This document shows, in pieces, positions 19,008 through 30,565 of a stretch of DNA of 64,000 bases. The position numbers and the translations under genes were made by a program. Each line of letters opens with the position of its first letter. The first letter of the stretch is position 1. The DNA comes from Choristoneura fumiferana (lineage: Eukaryota > Arthropoda > Insecta > Lepidoptera > Tortricidae): assembly GCF_025370935.1 (NCBI RefSeq), contig NC_133499.1:7002074-7066073 (forward strand), read 5' to 3'. The notes beneath the pieces are model-generated. The model was not told the origin of the DNA, made no database searches, and was given only the letters and a program-made list of their open reading frames with translations.

Positions 19008-19399
19008 TTTTAGGGTTCCGGTTCGCCATGTCTGTCTGTTTGTCTGTCTGTCCGTCCGCGGCTTTGCTCATGGGACTATCAATGCTAGAAAGCTGTAATT
19101 TTGCACGAATATATAGGTAAACGATAAAATCGTACACTACAAAATTAAAAAAAAAATTTTTTTAGTTTACCTCCCATAGACGTAAAGCGGGGGTGATTTT
19201 TTTTCCTACCCAACCTTGTAGTGTGGGATATCGTTGGATAGGTCTTTTAAAACTATTAAGGGGTTGGTAAAATATACCTAAACTTGGAATATTCCGTACA
19301 AAATACGAAATCCTTGGAAAAATATTACTTAATTTTTTCGTAATGGCTACGGAACCCTATTTCGGGCGTGTCCAACACGCTCTTGGCCGGTTTTTTTTT
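19008..19399 (-). repeat. Repeat E copy, internally deleted
   Basis: Repeat E is a ~640-bp family beginning AAAAACCGGCCAAGAGCG and ending GGCTCCGGAACCCTA. This copy keeps both ends (TTTTTAGGGTTCCG... to ACGCTCTTGGCCGGTTTT) but lacks the middle. Confidence 0.8.
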
Positions 19400-19532
19400 A
19401 AATTTTATATCAAGTTTTATAGCCATGGTTCTTAGACATGTTTTATCTAAATTGGTTTAGCCGTTTTTGAGATATTGAACTTTTAAATGACAAAGTCGGG
19501 GGTTTTCCAACTTTTTATTGGTTAGGTTATAT
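19390..19532 (-). repeat. Repeat D copy, truncated
   Basis: TCAAGTTTTATAGCCATGG to TTTATTGGTTAGGTTAT; it keeps only the CCAAC-proximal half. Confidence 0.7.
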
Positions 19533-19539
19533 GTTTTAT

Positions 19540-19890
19540 GCTTAAATTAAAACTTCACAATGGCTGTTATCGAATAGAGAAACAATTTTTAAGCTACCTT
19601 TACAAATAAACAAAGTTATAAAGGTTTGAAATTCAAGATTAGATTAGAAAAACACATACTTGCATGTGACGCGTCACACGCATTTAGCGAAATTTTTGCT
19701 TGATAGAGAAAAGCGTTTGAGAAAGAGACAGGTATATAGACTTTTCAAAAAAATCTCTATAAATCCAATTTTCAAGCGATTTAAGTTTTCTCTTCGCTAA
19801 ACACTGTCTGTATATCTATATTTTCATAATAATATATCAGACATGGCAAATTCAGGAGTTGTCAAATACAATACCGTATTACCATCTTGT
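19540..19890. repeat. Repeat J copy 1
   Basis: About 350 bp shared with 32355-32700, including GTTATCGAATAGAGAAACAA, GAGAAAAGCGTTTGAGAAAG and CAGGAGTTGTCAAATAC. No ORF, class unknown. 19891-20338 shows nothing I recognise. Confidence 0.8.
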
Positions 19891-20338
19891 ATAAAGTCTT
19901 GAATCCTTAACGTTAAGAACTTAGCTCATATTTTGTAATTTAATCTATTTGCTATCCCGTGTAGAATTACACCTCTCCATTTCTTCCGTGGATGTCGAAA
20001 GAGTCGACTGAGGATATAGGTTAAGGTATACCTTTCAGTATATGATAAATACTCTGTGAGGCTAGCAACCTGTCACTATTGTACCGTTTTTGTCAAACTT
20101 AAAACCTAAAATTGCTAAAAGTGGTTCTGAAGCGGTAACGTTTCGTGTGCTCTGCCTACCCCAATTTGGCAATACAGGCGTGATGTCTGTGTGTGTAATC
20201 TATTTGCTACCATAACCAAACATCTGATAACATAAAGTACGTCAGCCTTTATATAACTAGTTAATACTGCTATTAATTTAAAATATTATATTTGTTTTAT
20301 TTCATTTCAAAGCGAAACATGAAGTTGAATTATTAACG

Positions 20339-20742
20339 GTTAGGGCTCATAATGTCCCACTCGCAAAATGTCCCTTTGTCCCTTTCGCAAAAGGTCCCTT
20401 TTATAAATGTCCCATTCTCAAAACGACCTCTCTGCAAAATGTCCCGTTCGCAAAACGTCCCTTCCGCAAAATGTCCTTTCTTTCAATCCATGAGAGAGAG
20501 CCTAATTTCTTTATTTAAACAAGAATTTTGCAGGCGGGACATTTTGCTAATGTGACATTTTGCAGACGGGACGTTTTGCGAAAGGGGCTTTTTCAGAAGG
20601 GCCATTTTGCGAAAACAATTGGACGTTTAGAGAAAGGGACGTAATGGGAATGGGGTATTTTGCATAAGGGACCATTTGCGAAAGGGACGTAATTTTGGTA
20701 GTGGGACATTTTGCGAGTGGGACATTATGAGCCCTAACCACG
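20339..20742. mobile_element. Foldback element built of GGGACATTTTGCGAA iterons
   Basis: The two ends, GGTTAGGGCTCATAATGTCC and its reverse complement, continue as near-perfect inverted repeats of about 37 bp. Inside, each arm is a chain of degenerate 14-16-bp words: TCGCAAAATGTCCC on the left, GGGAC[AG]TTTTGCGAA on the right, with a central AT-rich spacer near 20490-20530. No ORF survives. No clean target duplication was found. Confidence 0.85.
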
Positions 20743-20812
20743 TTCGTGGAGTTTTACACAAGAATGTTGCTAGATGGCGTTAATATCGTAAGGTCCGTTT
20801 GACGTTACAGGG

Positions 20813-20943
20813 GGTACTACGAAATTCTAAAACCGAAGTTCGCATTGTACCGTCCCTCTCACTCTCGTATTTTATAATATAAGCGCGAGCGGGACGGCAA
20901 GATACGAAGTTCGAATATTGCACTTCGTAGTGTAGAGGGCCAG
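20813..20943. mobile_element. MITE K copy 1
   Basis: A hairpin element with ends GTACTACGAAATTC and its near reverse complement, and inner arms around ACCGTCCCTCTC / GAGCGGGACGG. Same family as 53515-53640. Confidence 0.8.
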
Positions 20944-20988
20944 TACTAACTTCATGACAACTTTCTTGCGAAAATAGTGTTGGTTGGT

Positions 20989-21196
20989 TGACTCACCTAA
21001 CCAACAAAAAGTTGGTGGCTTTGTCACTTCAAAGTTCAATATCTCAAAAACGGCTGAACTGATTTTGATAAATCATGTCTAAGAACCATCGCTGGAAAAC
21101 CAATTCAATTCGGTTCACCCGTTTAAGAGCTACGGTGCTACAGACAGACACACGTAGGGATCAAAGTTATAACACCTTTTTGCGTCCGGGGTTAAA
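20989..21196 (+). repeat. Repeat D copy
   Basis: CACCTAACCAACAAAAAGTTGG to GCGTCCGGGGTTAAAAATTG with small deletions. Confidence 0.85.
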
Positions 21197-21423
21197 AATT
21201 GTCAATGCCAGCCAAAATAAAAATTACGCAATATTTTTTCTTCTTGTTGAGAGCTGCCAGCTAATAGCACAGGTTTATGGAGTGTTTGCTTATATTTAAT
21301 TGTGCCTTAACAGCACCATAAGAGTATAAGCTAAGAATGGCTACTTTATTTATTTTTCTGGTTTTGGTAGTTGTATGGGTAACCAATTATTAGGTACTTT
21401 ACTGTTCAACTATTATCTTTAAA

Positions 21424-21660
21424 GGAAAAGTCGGCCAAGAGCGACTCGGATACGCCCAGAATAGGGTTCCGTAGCCTTCCATGGGATTTTCCAAGCAGAT
21501 ATATTTTCTAAGTCAGGCTGCTATTTACCTACTCTTAAACTACAAAATTCTCAAGCAAACATAGCCGTAACAGTTTTCATTGTTGATTTGATATACTTAC
21601 TATCATCATGATTTTTTTCAAAATTTTCAAACCATAGATTTTGGCAAAAATGACTGAATG
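21424..21660 (+). repeat. Repeat E copy, truncated
   Basis: Starts AAAAGTCGGCCAAGAGCG and runs to TTTTTTTCAAAATTTTC with internal losses. Confidence 0.7.
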
Positions 21661-21723
21661 AATTGACAAATGAAAAAAGTCGTGACAAATGTTTTCTGAT
21701 AATCCAACTGATATAATCCATAT

Positions 21724-22027
21724 GAAGCCGTGGTGGCCTAGTGGTTTGACCTATCGCCTCTCAAACAGAGGGTCGTGGGTTCAAACCCCGGCTCGCACCT
21801 CTGAGTTTTTCGAAATTCATGTGCGGAATTACATTTGAAATTTACCACGAGCTTTGCGGTGAAGGAAAACATCGTGAGGAAACCTGCACAAACCTGCGAA
21901 GAAATTCAATGGTGCGTGTGAAGTTCCCAATCCGCACTGGGCCCGCGTGGGAACTATGGCCCAAGCCCTCTTGTTCTGAGAGGAGGCCTGTGCCCAGCAG
22001 TGGGACGTATATAGGCTGGGATGATGA
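21724..22027 (+). mobile_element. SINE A copy, full length
   Basis: GCCGTGGTGGCCTAGTGG (box A), GGGTTCAAACCCC (box B) and the end ATAGGCTGGGATGATGA. The tail has only two GAT units. Confidence 0.92.
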
Positions 22028-22289
22028 ATCCAACTGAAGAACTAGGTATATACCTAATAATCTACCCAATCGGGTAGCATAGTAAGCTAGATCTAAATAT
22101 GGCACCAATTGAGCATGATTCATGTTTCTTAACATGGCCTAACAAAACGATACTAATAATTCTATTTTAGGTAGCAACTCGTTTTAACAAGACATACCTA
22201 CTCGTATTTGAATCTAATTATCATCGTACAAAGAACAATGTTTTTACACGCTTCTATTTAACTTGCAATGTATGTATGTATGTCTCTAT

Positions 22290-22500
22290 GTAGGTATGTG
22301 GGGGTCAAATCTTGCAAGTTAAATTTGAGCTACTTCCAGTAACTTACCTCTATATGAACCTGGTGACTATACAATAATCTGGTAGTGTTATCCTGGTGTT
22401 CCAGCCCAAATCGTCTTCGCAGGACGGAACTCCTCAACGTTTAATGGCATCGATTTGAAATTTGGTATGGGAACGTAGTTTGGATGACATTGTAAGTACA
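22290..22500. repeat. Repeat G copy 2
   Basis: Matches 8580-8815 from AATCTTGCAAGTTAAATTTG to TTTGGATGACATTGTAAGTAC. Confidence 0.7.
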
Positions 22501-22757
22501 TTCAACAGAAACGGCTGAACCGATTTTGATAAAACATTCATTCATTTATTTATTAATTTATAAGTCATGTTCATTATATCATCATGGTTCATGTCTAAGA
22601 ACCATCGCTAGGGAACCTGCTTTCAAATAAAAAAAAACGCATTCAATCGGTTGCACCGTTTAAGAGCTACGGTGACACAGACAGACACACAGATAGGCAC
22701 ACAGACATACACAGCGGTCAAACTTACAACACCCCCCTTTTTTGCGTCTGGGTTTAA
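22494..22757 (+). repeat. Repeat D copy with small insertion
   Basis: Begins inside the family (CAGAAACGGCTGAACCG) and ends TTTGCGTCTGGGTTTAAAAA. About 50 bp of AT-rich sequence with ATTCATTTATTTATT is inserted after AAAACAT. Confidence 0.8.
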
Positions 22758-22793
22758 AAAACACTCAAGGTGAAAATCTTGTATTAAAATAAT

Positions 22794-24180
22794 TAGAGAT
22801 GTGCCGACTAGTCGCCGACTAGTCGGGAAAGCCGACTATCCGGCCACTTTCGTAGTCGGCGACTAGTCGGCGAATAGTCGGCAAAAAGCGCCGACTATCC
22901 GGCTTCTTACTTTGTACGTATATTTCAATAAAATATTTATTTTCATGTAGGTATTGGTACACAGAGGGGAATTACATTATATAAAAAACCTTAAGCTGTT
23001 AATTTTTGTAGTATTTACTGTTTTTTTCCTTGCCCACACGAGAAATAATATTTGTAACTAGTTATACCTAAGTACTTGACTTTACGGGAATCATTGTCAA
23101 ATTGTTCAAAAAATCCTTACACGAGACTTTCTGTTTGACATCATCATGTCAGCCGAAAGACGTCCACTGCTGGACATAGACCTCCTCCAAGGCTCTCCAC
23201 TCAGACCGGTCTTGTGCTTTCCGCATTCACCGCGATCTCGCGATCTTAACCGGATCGTCGCTCCATCTTGTTGGAGGCCTACCGACACCTCGTCTCCCAA
23301 TGCAACGCAATGTGCCCTGCCCACTGCCACTTCAGTTTCGCAATCTTCGGCTATGTCGGTAACCTTAGTTTTACTGCGGATATCATCATTTCGGATTCTA
23401 TCCCGCAGAGAAACCCCGTGCATAGCCTCTCCATAGCCACTGAGTGACTTTGAGCTTCCTCATAGCCCATCGTTAGCGACCACGTCTCAGATCCGTAAGT
23501 CATCACGGCAACACACACTGGTCAAAGACTTTGGACTTCAAAGGAATAGCCGCTGCAGAGGAATAGGCGTCGTGCTCTAGTCCGGTAGTCGGACGGACAT
23601 AGTGGCGTTTTCGTACAGTCATTTCAACACTTCGATATACGGTAGTCGACTTGGCACCGCTGGAGAGCCAGCAGCACAGCCCAAGTCTCGATCGAATCGA
23701 AGGCTTTCTCGTAGTTTACAAATGCAAGGCAAAGGGGAGGTTATACTCTTCGGTCTTCTGTATACTTAACCTGCCGCAACGCATGTATGTGATGTATGTG
23801 GTCTACGATTTCTATAGCCTTTTCGGACGCCGTTCTTTTTGACATGATTAAATTTTATTTTTTTGTTAGCTCTCACTTTAATGAACAATAATAGTAGGCA
23901 TTATTTTTACACAATATTTTTTCACAAAAACACCGCTTTGTTAGATACAAAAGCAAAAATCTAGAATAAAATAATACGAATAAAATAAAATAAACAGGTT
24001 CCGAGACGCTTACAGGCGTCGGTTGCGACTTGCGCCCAAATCAGCTGGTTAACAAAGCGTCGCGGAAATCCCCGAAGTTGTGATCGGCTTGGCCGACTAG
24101 TCGGCCGATTAGTCGGCTTCTTTACAACCGACTAATCGGCTAGTCGGCTAGTCGGCCAAGTCATGATCGGCACATCTCTA
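22794..24180 (-). mobile_element. hAT-like composite element, copy 1 (carries LINE fragment)
   Basis: Ends TAGAGATGTGCC and GGCACATCTCTA are flanked by AAAATAAT and TAAATAAT (one mismatch, 8 bp). GCCGACTAGTCGGC palindromes crowd both subterminal zones. The interior (about 23143-23845, minus strand) encodes degenerate RTE-type LINE protein: KAFDSIETWAV, RDRIRNDDIRSKTKVTDIA and the end ...YVQQW-stop. It is inverted relative to copy 2 and lacks the FADD region. Confidence 0.88.
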
Positions 24181-24189
24181 TAAATAATA

Positions 24190-24365
24190 TTTTTTAACCC
24201 TTTCTCTTTTTGAAATTTTGGATAATCAGAATCAGATCGAAATCAGGTTTTCTAGCGATGGTTCTTAGACAATGTTTCATCAAAATCGGTTTAACCGTTT
24301 TTGAGATATTGAACTTTGAAGTGACAAAATTGGGGGTTTTCCAACTTTCTGTTGGTTAGGTTAAA
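24190..24365 (-). repeat. Repeat D copy, truncated
   Basis: From TTTAACCCTTT through AGGTTTTCTAGCGATGG to CTGTTGGTTAGGTTAAAA. Confidence 0.7.
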
Positions 24366-24439
24366 ATAATTAACAAAAACTTATTATCTACATACATGAA
24401 ATTTGACACATAATGTCGGTAGCATAATTAAGACTTACT

Positions 24440-24560
24440 TGCAGTTCCTTCCTAGTTTTCCTTCTATAGACACAACACAATACGTTTAACCGATAACTGC
24501 GATGCGCGCGCATGTGAGCGTACATTGAGCTGTGTGCCGGCCATTGGAAGGACCAATATT
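24440..24560 (-). promoter_or_regulatory. Candidate distal non-coding first exon of gene 1
   Basis: The minus strand has a donor GCAA|GTAAGTC at 24439, preceded by a locally CpG-rich stretch (GCGCGCGCAT) that is unusual in this AT-rich window. This is the pattern of a 5' UTR exon. There is no direct evidence that it belongs to gene 1. Confidence 0.3.
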
Positions 24561-24727
24561 AATCTATGATCATTATGAATCGAGAGCTTGGAAGGTGTAG
24601 AAGTGAACAAGGTATTTTTATTTTAATGTCTACTTACAATAAAAAAAATAAAATTACTAATGAAACGGATACTCGTACAAAATTCAGATCTATTGTCAAG
24701 AAGCCGTATTATAAAATTAATGATTAA

Positions 24728-24935
24728 ATCATGAATGAACTAAAAGAATTGCTTTGCTCACCAGCGATCTTATGATAGCTAAGTTTATGCAAGATATGCG
24801 TGTTCATGCAGTTCCTCCACCTCCACACTGTAAGAACACACACAAATCACACAAACCCATCTATCACCACCACCACTGACGCGTTCCAAACTCAACCAGA
24901 GCTCATCTTCAGAGCAAGCTATGTATGTGTGTTGG
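24728..24935 (+). repeat. Repeat L copy
   Basis: ATGAATGAACTAAAAGAATTG, then TTTATGCAAGAT.TGCGTGTTC, CATCTATCACCACCACCAC and GCGTTCCAAACTCAACCAG. Other copies: 25860-26155, 31777-31925, 40337-40585 and 48290-48525. Class unknown. 24936-25557 holds a short repeat shared with 51480-51545 and nothing else recognised. Confidence 0.75.
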
Positions 24936-25557
24936 TATGTTATGTGATGATGTGTATGGTGTGATGATGAGATGTTAGATTTATATCATGGACAGGGATA
25001 TTTGGAAATAATTCCGATCCGCATTAGCGATCCCTTCAAATAGCGAACCTACTGTGTTAAAAATAAAGTTGTGTCAAATACTTGTGATGTATAGATATAA
25101 TTTAATAATTATTGTAAATCTGTTTAAAAAATATGTATATACCGGGTGTGGCCTGTAATACGAGCAAAAAATTAAAACATAGATCGTCCTCGTCAATCTG
25201 AACAACATTAGTTCACCGACTTTTAAAAATAATGGAGTCTTGAACGATATGGCGGATGTCCTTTAGCCAATTCATGAAACGACGCCATTTCACGATATGC
25301 CTAGAAATTTCGTGATCTGGCGGATTTTACGATCGGCCGCGCCCATATATATATTTATGCCCTTGACTCACCTACTTGCGGATAAGTGAGAGTCCGCTTT
25401 TAGCCATGTCTGTTTATCACTAAGTCTGCGCAAGCAATCGACGCGCGCGCAAGTTTCAATCATAGTTAATGATGAAACGGCCGCCGCCCGCTGCATTCTG
25501 CTTGATTGTGCTAGTTGAAATCTACACAACCTATGACGTCACTAATCAGCAGTGATC

Positions 25558-25657
25558 NNNNNNNNNNNNNNNNNNNNNNNNNNNNNNNNNNNNNNNNNNN
25601 NNNNNNNNNNNNNNNNNNNNNNNNNNNNNNNNNNNNNNNNNNNNNNNNNNNNNNNNN
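25558..25657. other. Assembly gap (100 N)
   Basis: There are 100 undetermined bases, a standard placeholder. Confidence 0.99.
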
Positions 25658-25859
25658 GGTCTATTATTAATGAGCAGGTAAATTTAGTTTCAACTCCCTT
25701 GCTACGGCTTGATCTAATTTCAGCAATGTAGTTAAAAAACATTGCTGACAGTAAATAAATAAAAATCAATGTAGTTTTGAAGGACGGTTTAAAAATTATT
25801 AATATTTTGTGGGTAGTTTTTTTTTTTATAAAACGTATGTGGGTACTTGGGAGTTACAG

Positions 25860-26155
25860 TAAAGTTACAAACAGGTGGTTGTGGTCGTTAGTCTAACAAA
25901 CTTGGTAGCATGGTGATACGTTGTGTCACTCTGAAGATATAGCTCTGTTGAGTTCGAAACGCGTCAGTGTTAGCTGTGTTGGTCGGTGATAGATGGGTTT
26001 GTGTGATTTGCTGCTGTTCTACAGTGGGAGGTGGATGAACTGCCATGAAACACGCAGTATTTTTGCCAAAGCTTAAGCTATCGTTAAGGTCGCGTGGTGA
26101 GCAAGGAACTTATTTAGTTCATTGATATGACCTCCGCAAGAGTAACGCCTGCAGC
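25860..26155 (-). repeat. Repeat L copy
   Basis: Reverse copy with GTTCGAAACGCGTCAGTGTTA, GATAGATGGGTTTGTGTGAT and GTTCATTGATATGACCTCC. This intact version shows what the copy at 48290-48525 looked like before its insertion. Confidence 0.75.
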
Positions 26156-26193
26156 CAATTAAATTAAGTTAGGTGAGGTGAGACTGAATTCTC

Positions 26194-26649
26194 CAACTAA
26201 CCTAATCAACTAAAAGTTGGAAAACCTAAGACTTTGTCATTCCAAGTCAGTATCACAACGGCTTAACTGATTTTAGATTGTTTTTTGGAATCTTTTTGTA
26301 TTTTTATTTCAATTCAAAAATTTTTACTTTTACGGTCATCCCGTAAACCTAAATGAAAATACAAACAGAAGTGGTGTAGCGTATAGCACGCGGTACGGAA
26401 TACCGAGACCTGGGTTCGATTCCCAGTGCTGGTCTTATTTTTCTGGTTTTTCTGTGCATCTATATTTCAGTTTGTATTTTCAATTTAACTGATTCTGATG
26501 AAACACGTCTAAGAATCATGAAACCTGATTTTAAATTAAAAAACCGCATTTAAATCGGTCCACCTGTTTAAGAGCTACGGTGCCACAGACAGACAGACAC
26601 ACATAGCGGTTAAACTTTATAACACCACTTCTTTTTGCGTCGGGGTAAT
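26194..26649 (+). repeat. Repeat D copy split by SINE B
   Basis: CTAACCTAATCAACTAAAAG to TTAACTGATT, then resumes at 26485 with TTAACTGATTCTGATGAAAC and ends TTTTTGCGTCGGGGTAATA. The two halves join into a normal repeat D sequence. Confidence 0.88.
26273..26484. mobile_element. SINE B with inverted tail, inserted as one unit
   Basis: Left part (26273-26362) is the SINE B tail in reverse; right part (26366-26484) is GTGGTGTAGCGTATAGC, GGTTCGATTCCCAG, CTGGTTTTTCTGTGCATC and tail in forward sense. The 10-bp duplication TTAACTGATT (26263-26272, 26485-26494) encloses the whole composite. Confidence 0.9.
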
Positions 26650-26776
26650 AAAAGAATGAAATTAGGTTCCTTCCTATGTAGATAACTGGACGTCTAGAGT
26701 AATACATAGGTCACTCTTTCTCTCCGATCCCGTGAGAATATAGGGATAACATTTCATAAAATACAATAGGATAACA

Positions 26777-26975
26777 GTGCTTGCACTGTTGTGTTTCGGC
26801 GTGGAGAGTAAGACAGCCGGTGAAATTACTGGCCCTTGAGGTATCCCATCTTAGACCTCTACGTTGGCAACGCATCTGCAATACCCCTGGTGTTGCAGAT
26901 GTTTATGGGCGGTGGTGATCTCTTACCATCAGGAGACCCACTTGTTAGTTTGCCATCCAGTCGAATAAAAAAAAA
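26777..26975 (-). repeat. Repeat C copy, 5'-truncated
   Basis: Starts at CAGTGCTTGCACTGTTG and ends CATCCAGTCGAATAAAAAAAAAA. 5' truncation with a preserved A-tail is typical of target-primed reverse transcription. 26976-27713 has nothing recognisable. Confidence 0.87.
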
Positions 26976-27719
26976 AGTCATAAAAAATTTCACGGTTTTT
27001 TTTTAATGCAACATCATAAACATTCCATACGCTAGAGGTACAACCCTTCTTCGGTCAGTCGGGTAAATAAAACAACATAGCTTGGTAACTTTATATTTAA
27101 ATTATCACAGAATTTTATAACTCCAAATATGACAATTTTGCATAAACATCTAAGTTATGATGGCATCGTACAAAAATACTGCTAATTTTGCTTGCTATGT
27201 ATTGTGTCAGTTTGACTGTTCGACCATAACAAACTGTTGATTAAGTAAGTTGAAGCAAAAAGGCTGTGGCCCTAGTCCAGAAAAAGGCGGAAAAACTTGA
27301 CAGTTTATTATACACAAATTGTACCACAATTTCACCGGTGCTGTAATATCGATATTAAAAAAAAAACTTAATACGAAATAATAATAAAAGAAATCTTTTA
27401 TTTGAAAGATTTGGTAAAAAATGTTGAACATCGGTAAGGACGCCATCCGCCATTTTGTTTTATTGACATTTTATATATGTCATTCAACAACCGCCAACGG
27501 TTTGCTCGGAACTATTTCCGTTATTGTGAAATTTTCGTTACGTTATTGATTTATTTTTTATTTATTGTTATAATTTTTGTCGTTTTAGGCATAAAGCTAT
27601 GAAAATAAAGTCCAAAAGTGACAAACATTTCCATTCCGTGTCTACAAAAGGGTATATCGACATATTCCTATGCCTATTATTTTTTTGCTATGTCTGTCAC
27701 CTAATTCTGGACTCTAGTA

Positions 27720-27965
27720 TATAGTGGTCTCGCAAGCAGAGAGCCGTGGGTTCAAACCCGGTCTCGCACCTCTGATTTCTTCGGAATTCATGTGCGATAA
27801 TACATTTGAAATTGTGTGATTACTGAGTTTAAGTTTTATTTTGAATTTACGGGGAAAAATACTGCATGGAAAACTGCACACGCATGCGAAGTAAATCAAT
27901 GATCTTTGTGTGAAGTTGCCAATCCGCGCTGGGCCCGCGTGGGTGCTACCCACGACCTCATTCGT
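27720..27965 (+). mobile_element. SINE A copy, old and degenerate
   Basis: GGGTTCAAACCCGGTCTCGCA (box B) and GAATTCATGTGCGATAATACA are clear; the head and GAT tail are lost. Confidence 0.75.
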
Positions 27966-28162
27966 ATTCTGATAGTTCAATTTTAGATTACTGTGTTTAA
28001 GTTTGATTTTTCATTGTAAATTATTTAATTTAATATTATAATAAAACTAAAACTATATATTGACTTCAATCTACTAGAACAATAATTTTAACATTGTTCC
28101 CTGTAGGTACATAAACATCTTACATCAGCACTGGAATTTCATGCTTCAAAGAGATTTGGTAA

Positions 28163-28473
28163 TTGGGCGTTTTAAAAAAAAGTGTACCCTTTGTTTTTTT
28201 TAAAATTTTGAATAAAATATGGTTTTTCCTGTTCAGAATCAAGAGCACAATCGATTCCGATAGTTTAAAAAAAAAAACCATTTTTCATACACAATTTTAT
28301 GAGTCAGTTTTGTCACACCCATTGAGTGTATGAAAAAAACGTTAAAAACTGTAATTTTTTTCAGTTTTTTTTAAACTATCGTGATCGATTGTTCTCTTGA
28401 TTCTGAGTAGCAATAACTATATTTTTCCAAAATTTAAAAAATGAAAGGGTACACATTTTTTGAAAACACCCAA
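28163..28473. mobile_element. Non-coding inverted-repeat element
   Basis: Ends TTGGGCGTTTTAAAAAAAAG and the reverse of TTGGGTGTTTTCAAAAAATG enclose further paired segments around a centre near 28320 (GATCGATTGTTCTC with CAATCGATT). About 310 bp; no ORF. Confidence 0.75.
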
Positions 28474-28864
28474 TTTCGGTATTAGGGCATATTAGGCAAA
28501 GCTCTGCGCAGGGGGCGACACTAGCGCAAACCTCCATGACAACGTCAGTTCTCTTTATACCGTCGGGTGACAAGCAAACTCACTAAGTACCAAATACCTA
28601 CTTACAACAAAGCTCGTATCTCAGTATGAAATTACTAACTAGATACGACTTTTTGAAGAGCAGTGACTGAAATTTTAGTGAGTCTTGCTTGTCAGCCGGC
28701 GATATTTTGTACCAAATAGTATTAGTACGTATAGAAATCATGATATATTTATTGAAACACTATGATATTACGATAGGTACTCTAAAAACTGTTTACGGTT
28801 TTGTGCTAGTTTTGCACTCTGGCGGCAGAAAATTGCAGTAATATTCCCCATTGGTCACTTTTGT

Positions 28865-29050
28865 TGTTAAATTAGGTTCAAGAAAATTAGGTTCGACGAC
28901 GAGCGAAGCAAGGAGTTTAAGGTACAATTGCGCTAATGGAGCGAGCGAAGTAAATGGGCTGCGGCCAGCGAAGCTCCAGGACCTAATTAAGTTAGGAAAT
29001 AATTAGGCGCCTACCAGAGCTGGTTATGTAACACGGTTATGTACCTACGG
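28865..29050. repeat. Repeat H copy 2
   Basis: GAGCGAAGC repeats and GGACCTAATTAAGTTAGGAA match 12065-12300. 28474-28864 and 29051-29290 show nothing further. Confidence 0.65.
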
Positions 29051-29329
29051 GGAATAATGCTTTAAATGTTCCAGAAACATATTTTATTCACATTTTAAAC
29101 CTTAAATAGTAAAACTTAAGTTTAAAAATAACTTACTATTACTATCTTTGAGCTTTAGTCCAATCAAAGTAAAGTTAACTGTGACAATAATTCATTTATA
29201 GCTTATACTATATCTGACTTGTCAATTCACTCTTTGTCGGTCCCTAGTTAAATGCTCCTCTCATCTACTCAAAGGTTGACTGGTAGAAATCCCTTCAGAT
29301 GATAACTAAGTTCGTTTTTAAACCCAACG

Positions 29330-29720
29330 CAATAACATAACGATGTAAAGTTGAAAAAGCCCGACAATTTCATTTCAGTTTAATATCTCAAAAATGGCTG
29401 AACCGATTTTTATCAAACATAACTAAGAATCTCTTCAAGAAAACTTACTTTCACGAAAAAATGCATCGAAACCGGTCATTCCGTTTGAGAGCTTCGATGC
29501 CACAGACAGACATTGGCGTGAAACTTATAACAACCCTCTTTTTCTGTTGGGGGTTAGGTATAAGTTTAACGTCAACGTCTGTCTGTCTAGCGGATCGTAG
29601 CTCTCAATGCACATTCTTTTATGTGAAAGCGAGTTTCTTTGCTTGTTTTTAACTATATTTCATCAAATTTGGTTCATTCGTTTTTAAAGATATTGAACTT
29701 TGAAACGGCAATTTCTTAGA
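29330..29720. repeat. Two diverged repeat D copies, tail to tail
   Basis: A plus copy (29330-29560, ending TTTCTGTTGGGGGTTAGG) is followed by a minus copy (29563-29720, ending AAGATATTGAACTTTG). Both are much more diverged than the other copies. Confidence 0.6.
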
Positions 29721-29744
29721 AAAATTGGTTTGATTACCCCCTGT

Positions 29745-29852
29745 TTCACAATCAATTGATTAAAATCTGACGTATAAATGTGATGCCATCTCTGTTTGTT
29801 TTATTCGAATAGACGGAGACGGCATCACATTTACCCGTCAAATAAAATTAAT
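29745..29852. mobile_element. MITE M copy 1
   Basis: CTGTTTCACAATCAATTGATT at the left, TTAATCAATGAG at the right, and an inner hairpin around GTGATGCC.TCTC / GAGACGGCATCAC. Related copies: 31977-32085 and 41498-41598. A GA dinucleotide run (29857-29881) follows. Confidence 0.8.
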
Positions 29853-30565
29853 CAATGAGAGAGAGAGAGAGAGAGAGAGAGAAACATTTATTTATACATA
29901 TTCGATACATATAAAAATACATTAGATGGAATAACATAAAAATAACATCGAATAGTATAAAGCGGACCCCACTCAGCATAATGTTACGGCAAGCCACAAC
30001 GCTGTTTTTCAGTGGGACCCATATAAAAACTAAAACATATAAAAACATACAACACACTATGACGACACGAACGCCAGCGGAAGGAAGTTCGCAAAGAAAC
30101 TTTCAATCCGGAAGCATATATGGCAATATTCGATCAGTTTTACCATTTTAGAAACAGTTAAACCTTACCAAGTCAGACCAGGATTGTAGTGTAATATTTA
30201 CAATAATCAATGGGTGGTGAAACAGCCTTTTAGTGTGCTTGTTTTTGTTAAGCTGGATAATAAGACAATATATGCGATCTTTTACATACTATCAAACCGA
30301 CCGAGTTAGTTCATTGTGGAACCTTTCATAGAAAGAGTCAAAGTGACTTCGCTTTGCATTCATCATTAAACTTTACTATGAGAGAGAGTTCAGTAGTGTG
30401 TTATGTATCAAAAGATTCGATAGTACGTAGATAGGTAAGTAGATTAATTCATGATCTTTTGGAAATTATATTATATTTAAAAAGTGAAAAATATAATAAA
30501 TTCAAAAGTCAATATAGGTACGAGTACAATTTTAATAACATTTTATGAATTGGACTGAGAATTTT

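Noticed and set aside
21725..21800. A functional tRNA gene (good A and B boxes)
   Set aside because: The acceptor and anticodon stems do not pair properly, the same head occurs at many loci followed by a SINE body, and there is no terminator context.
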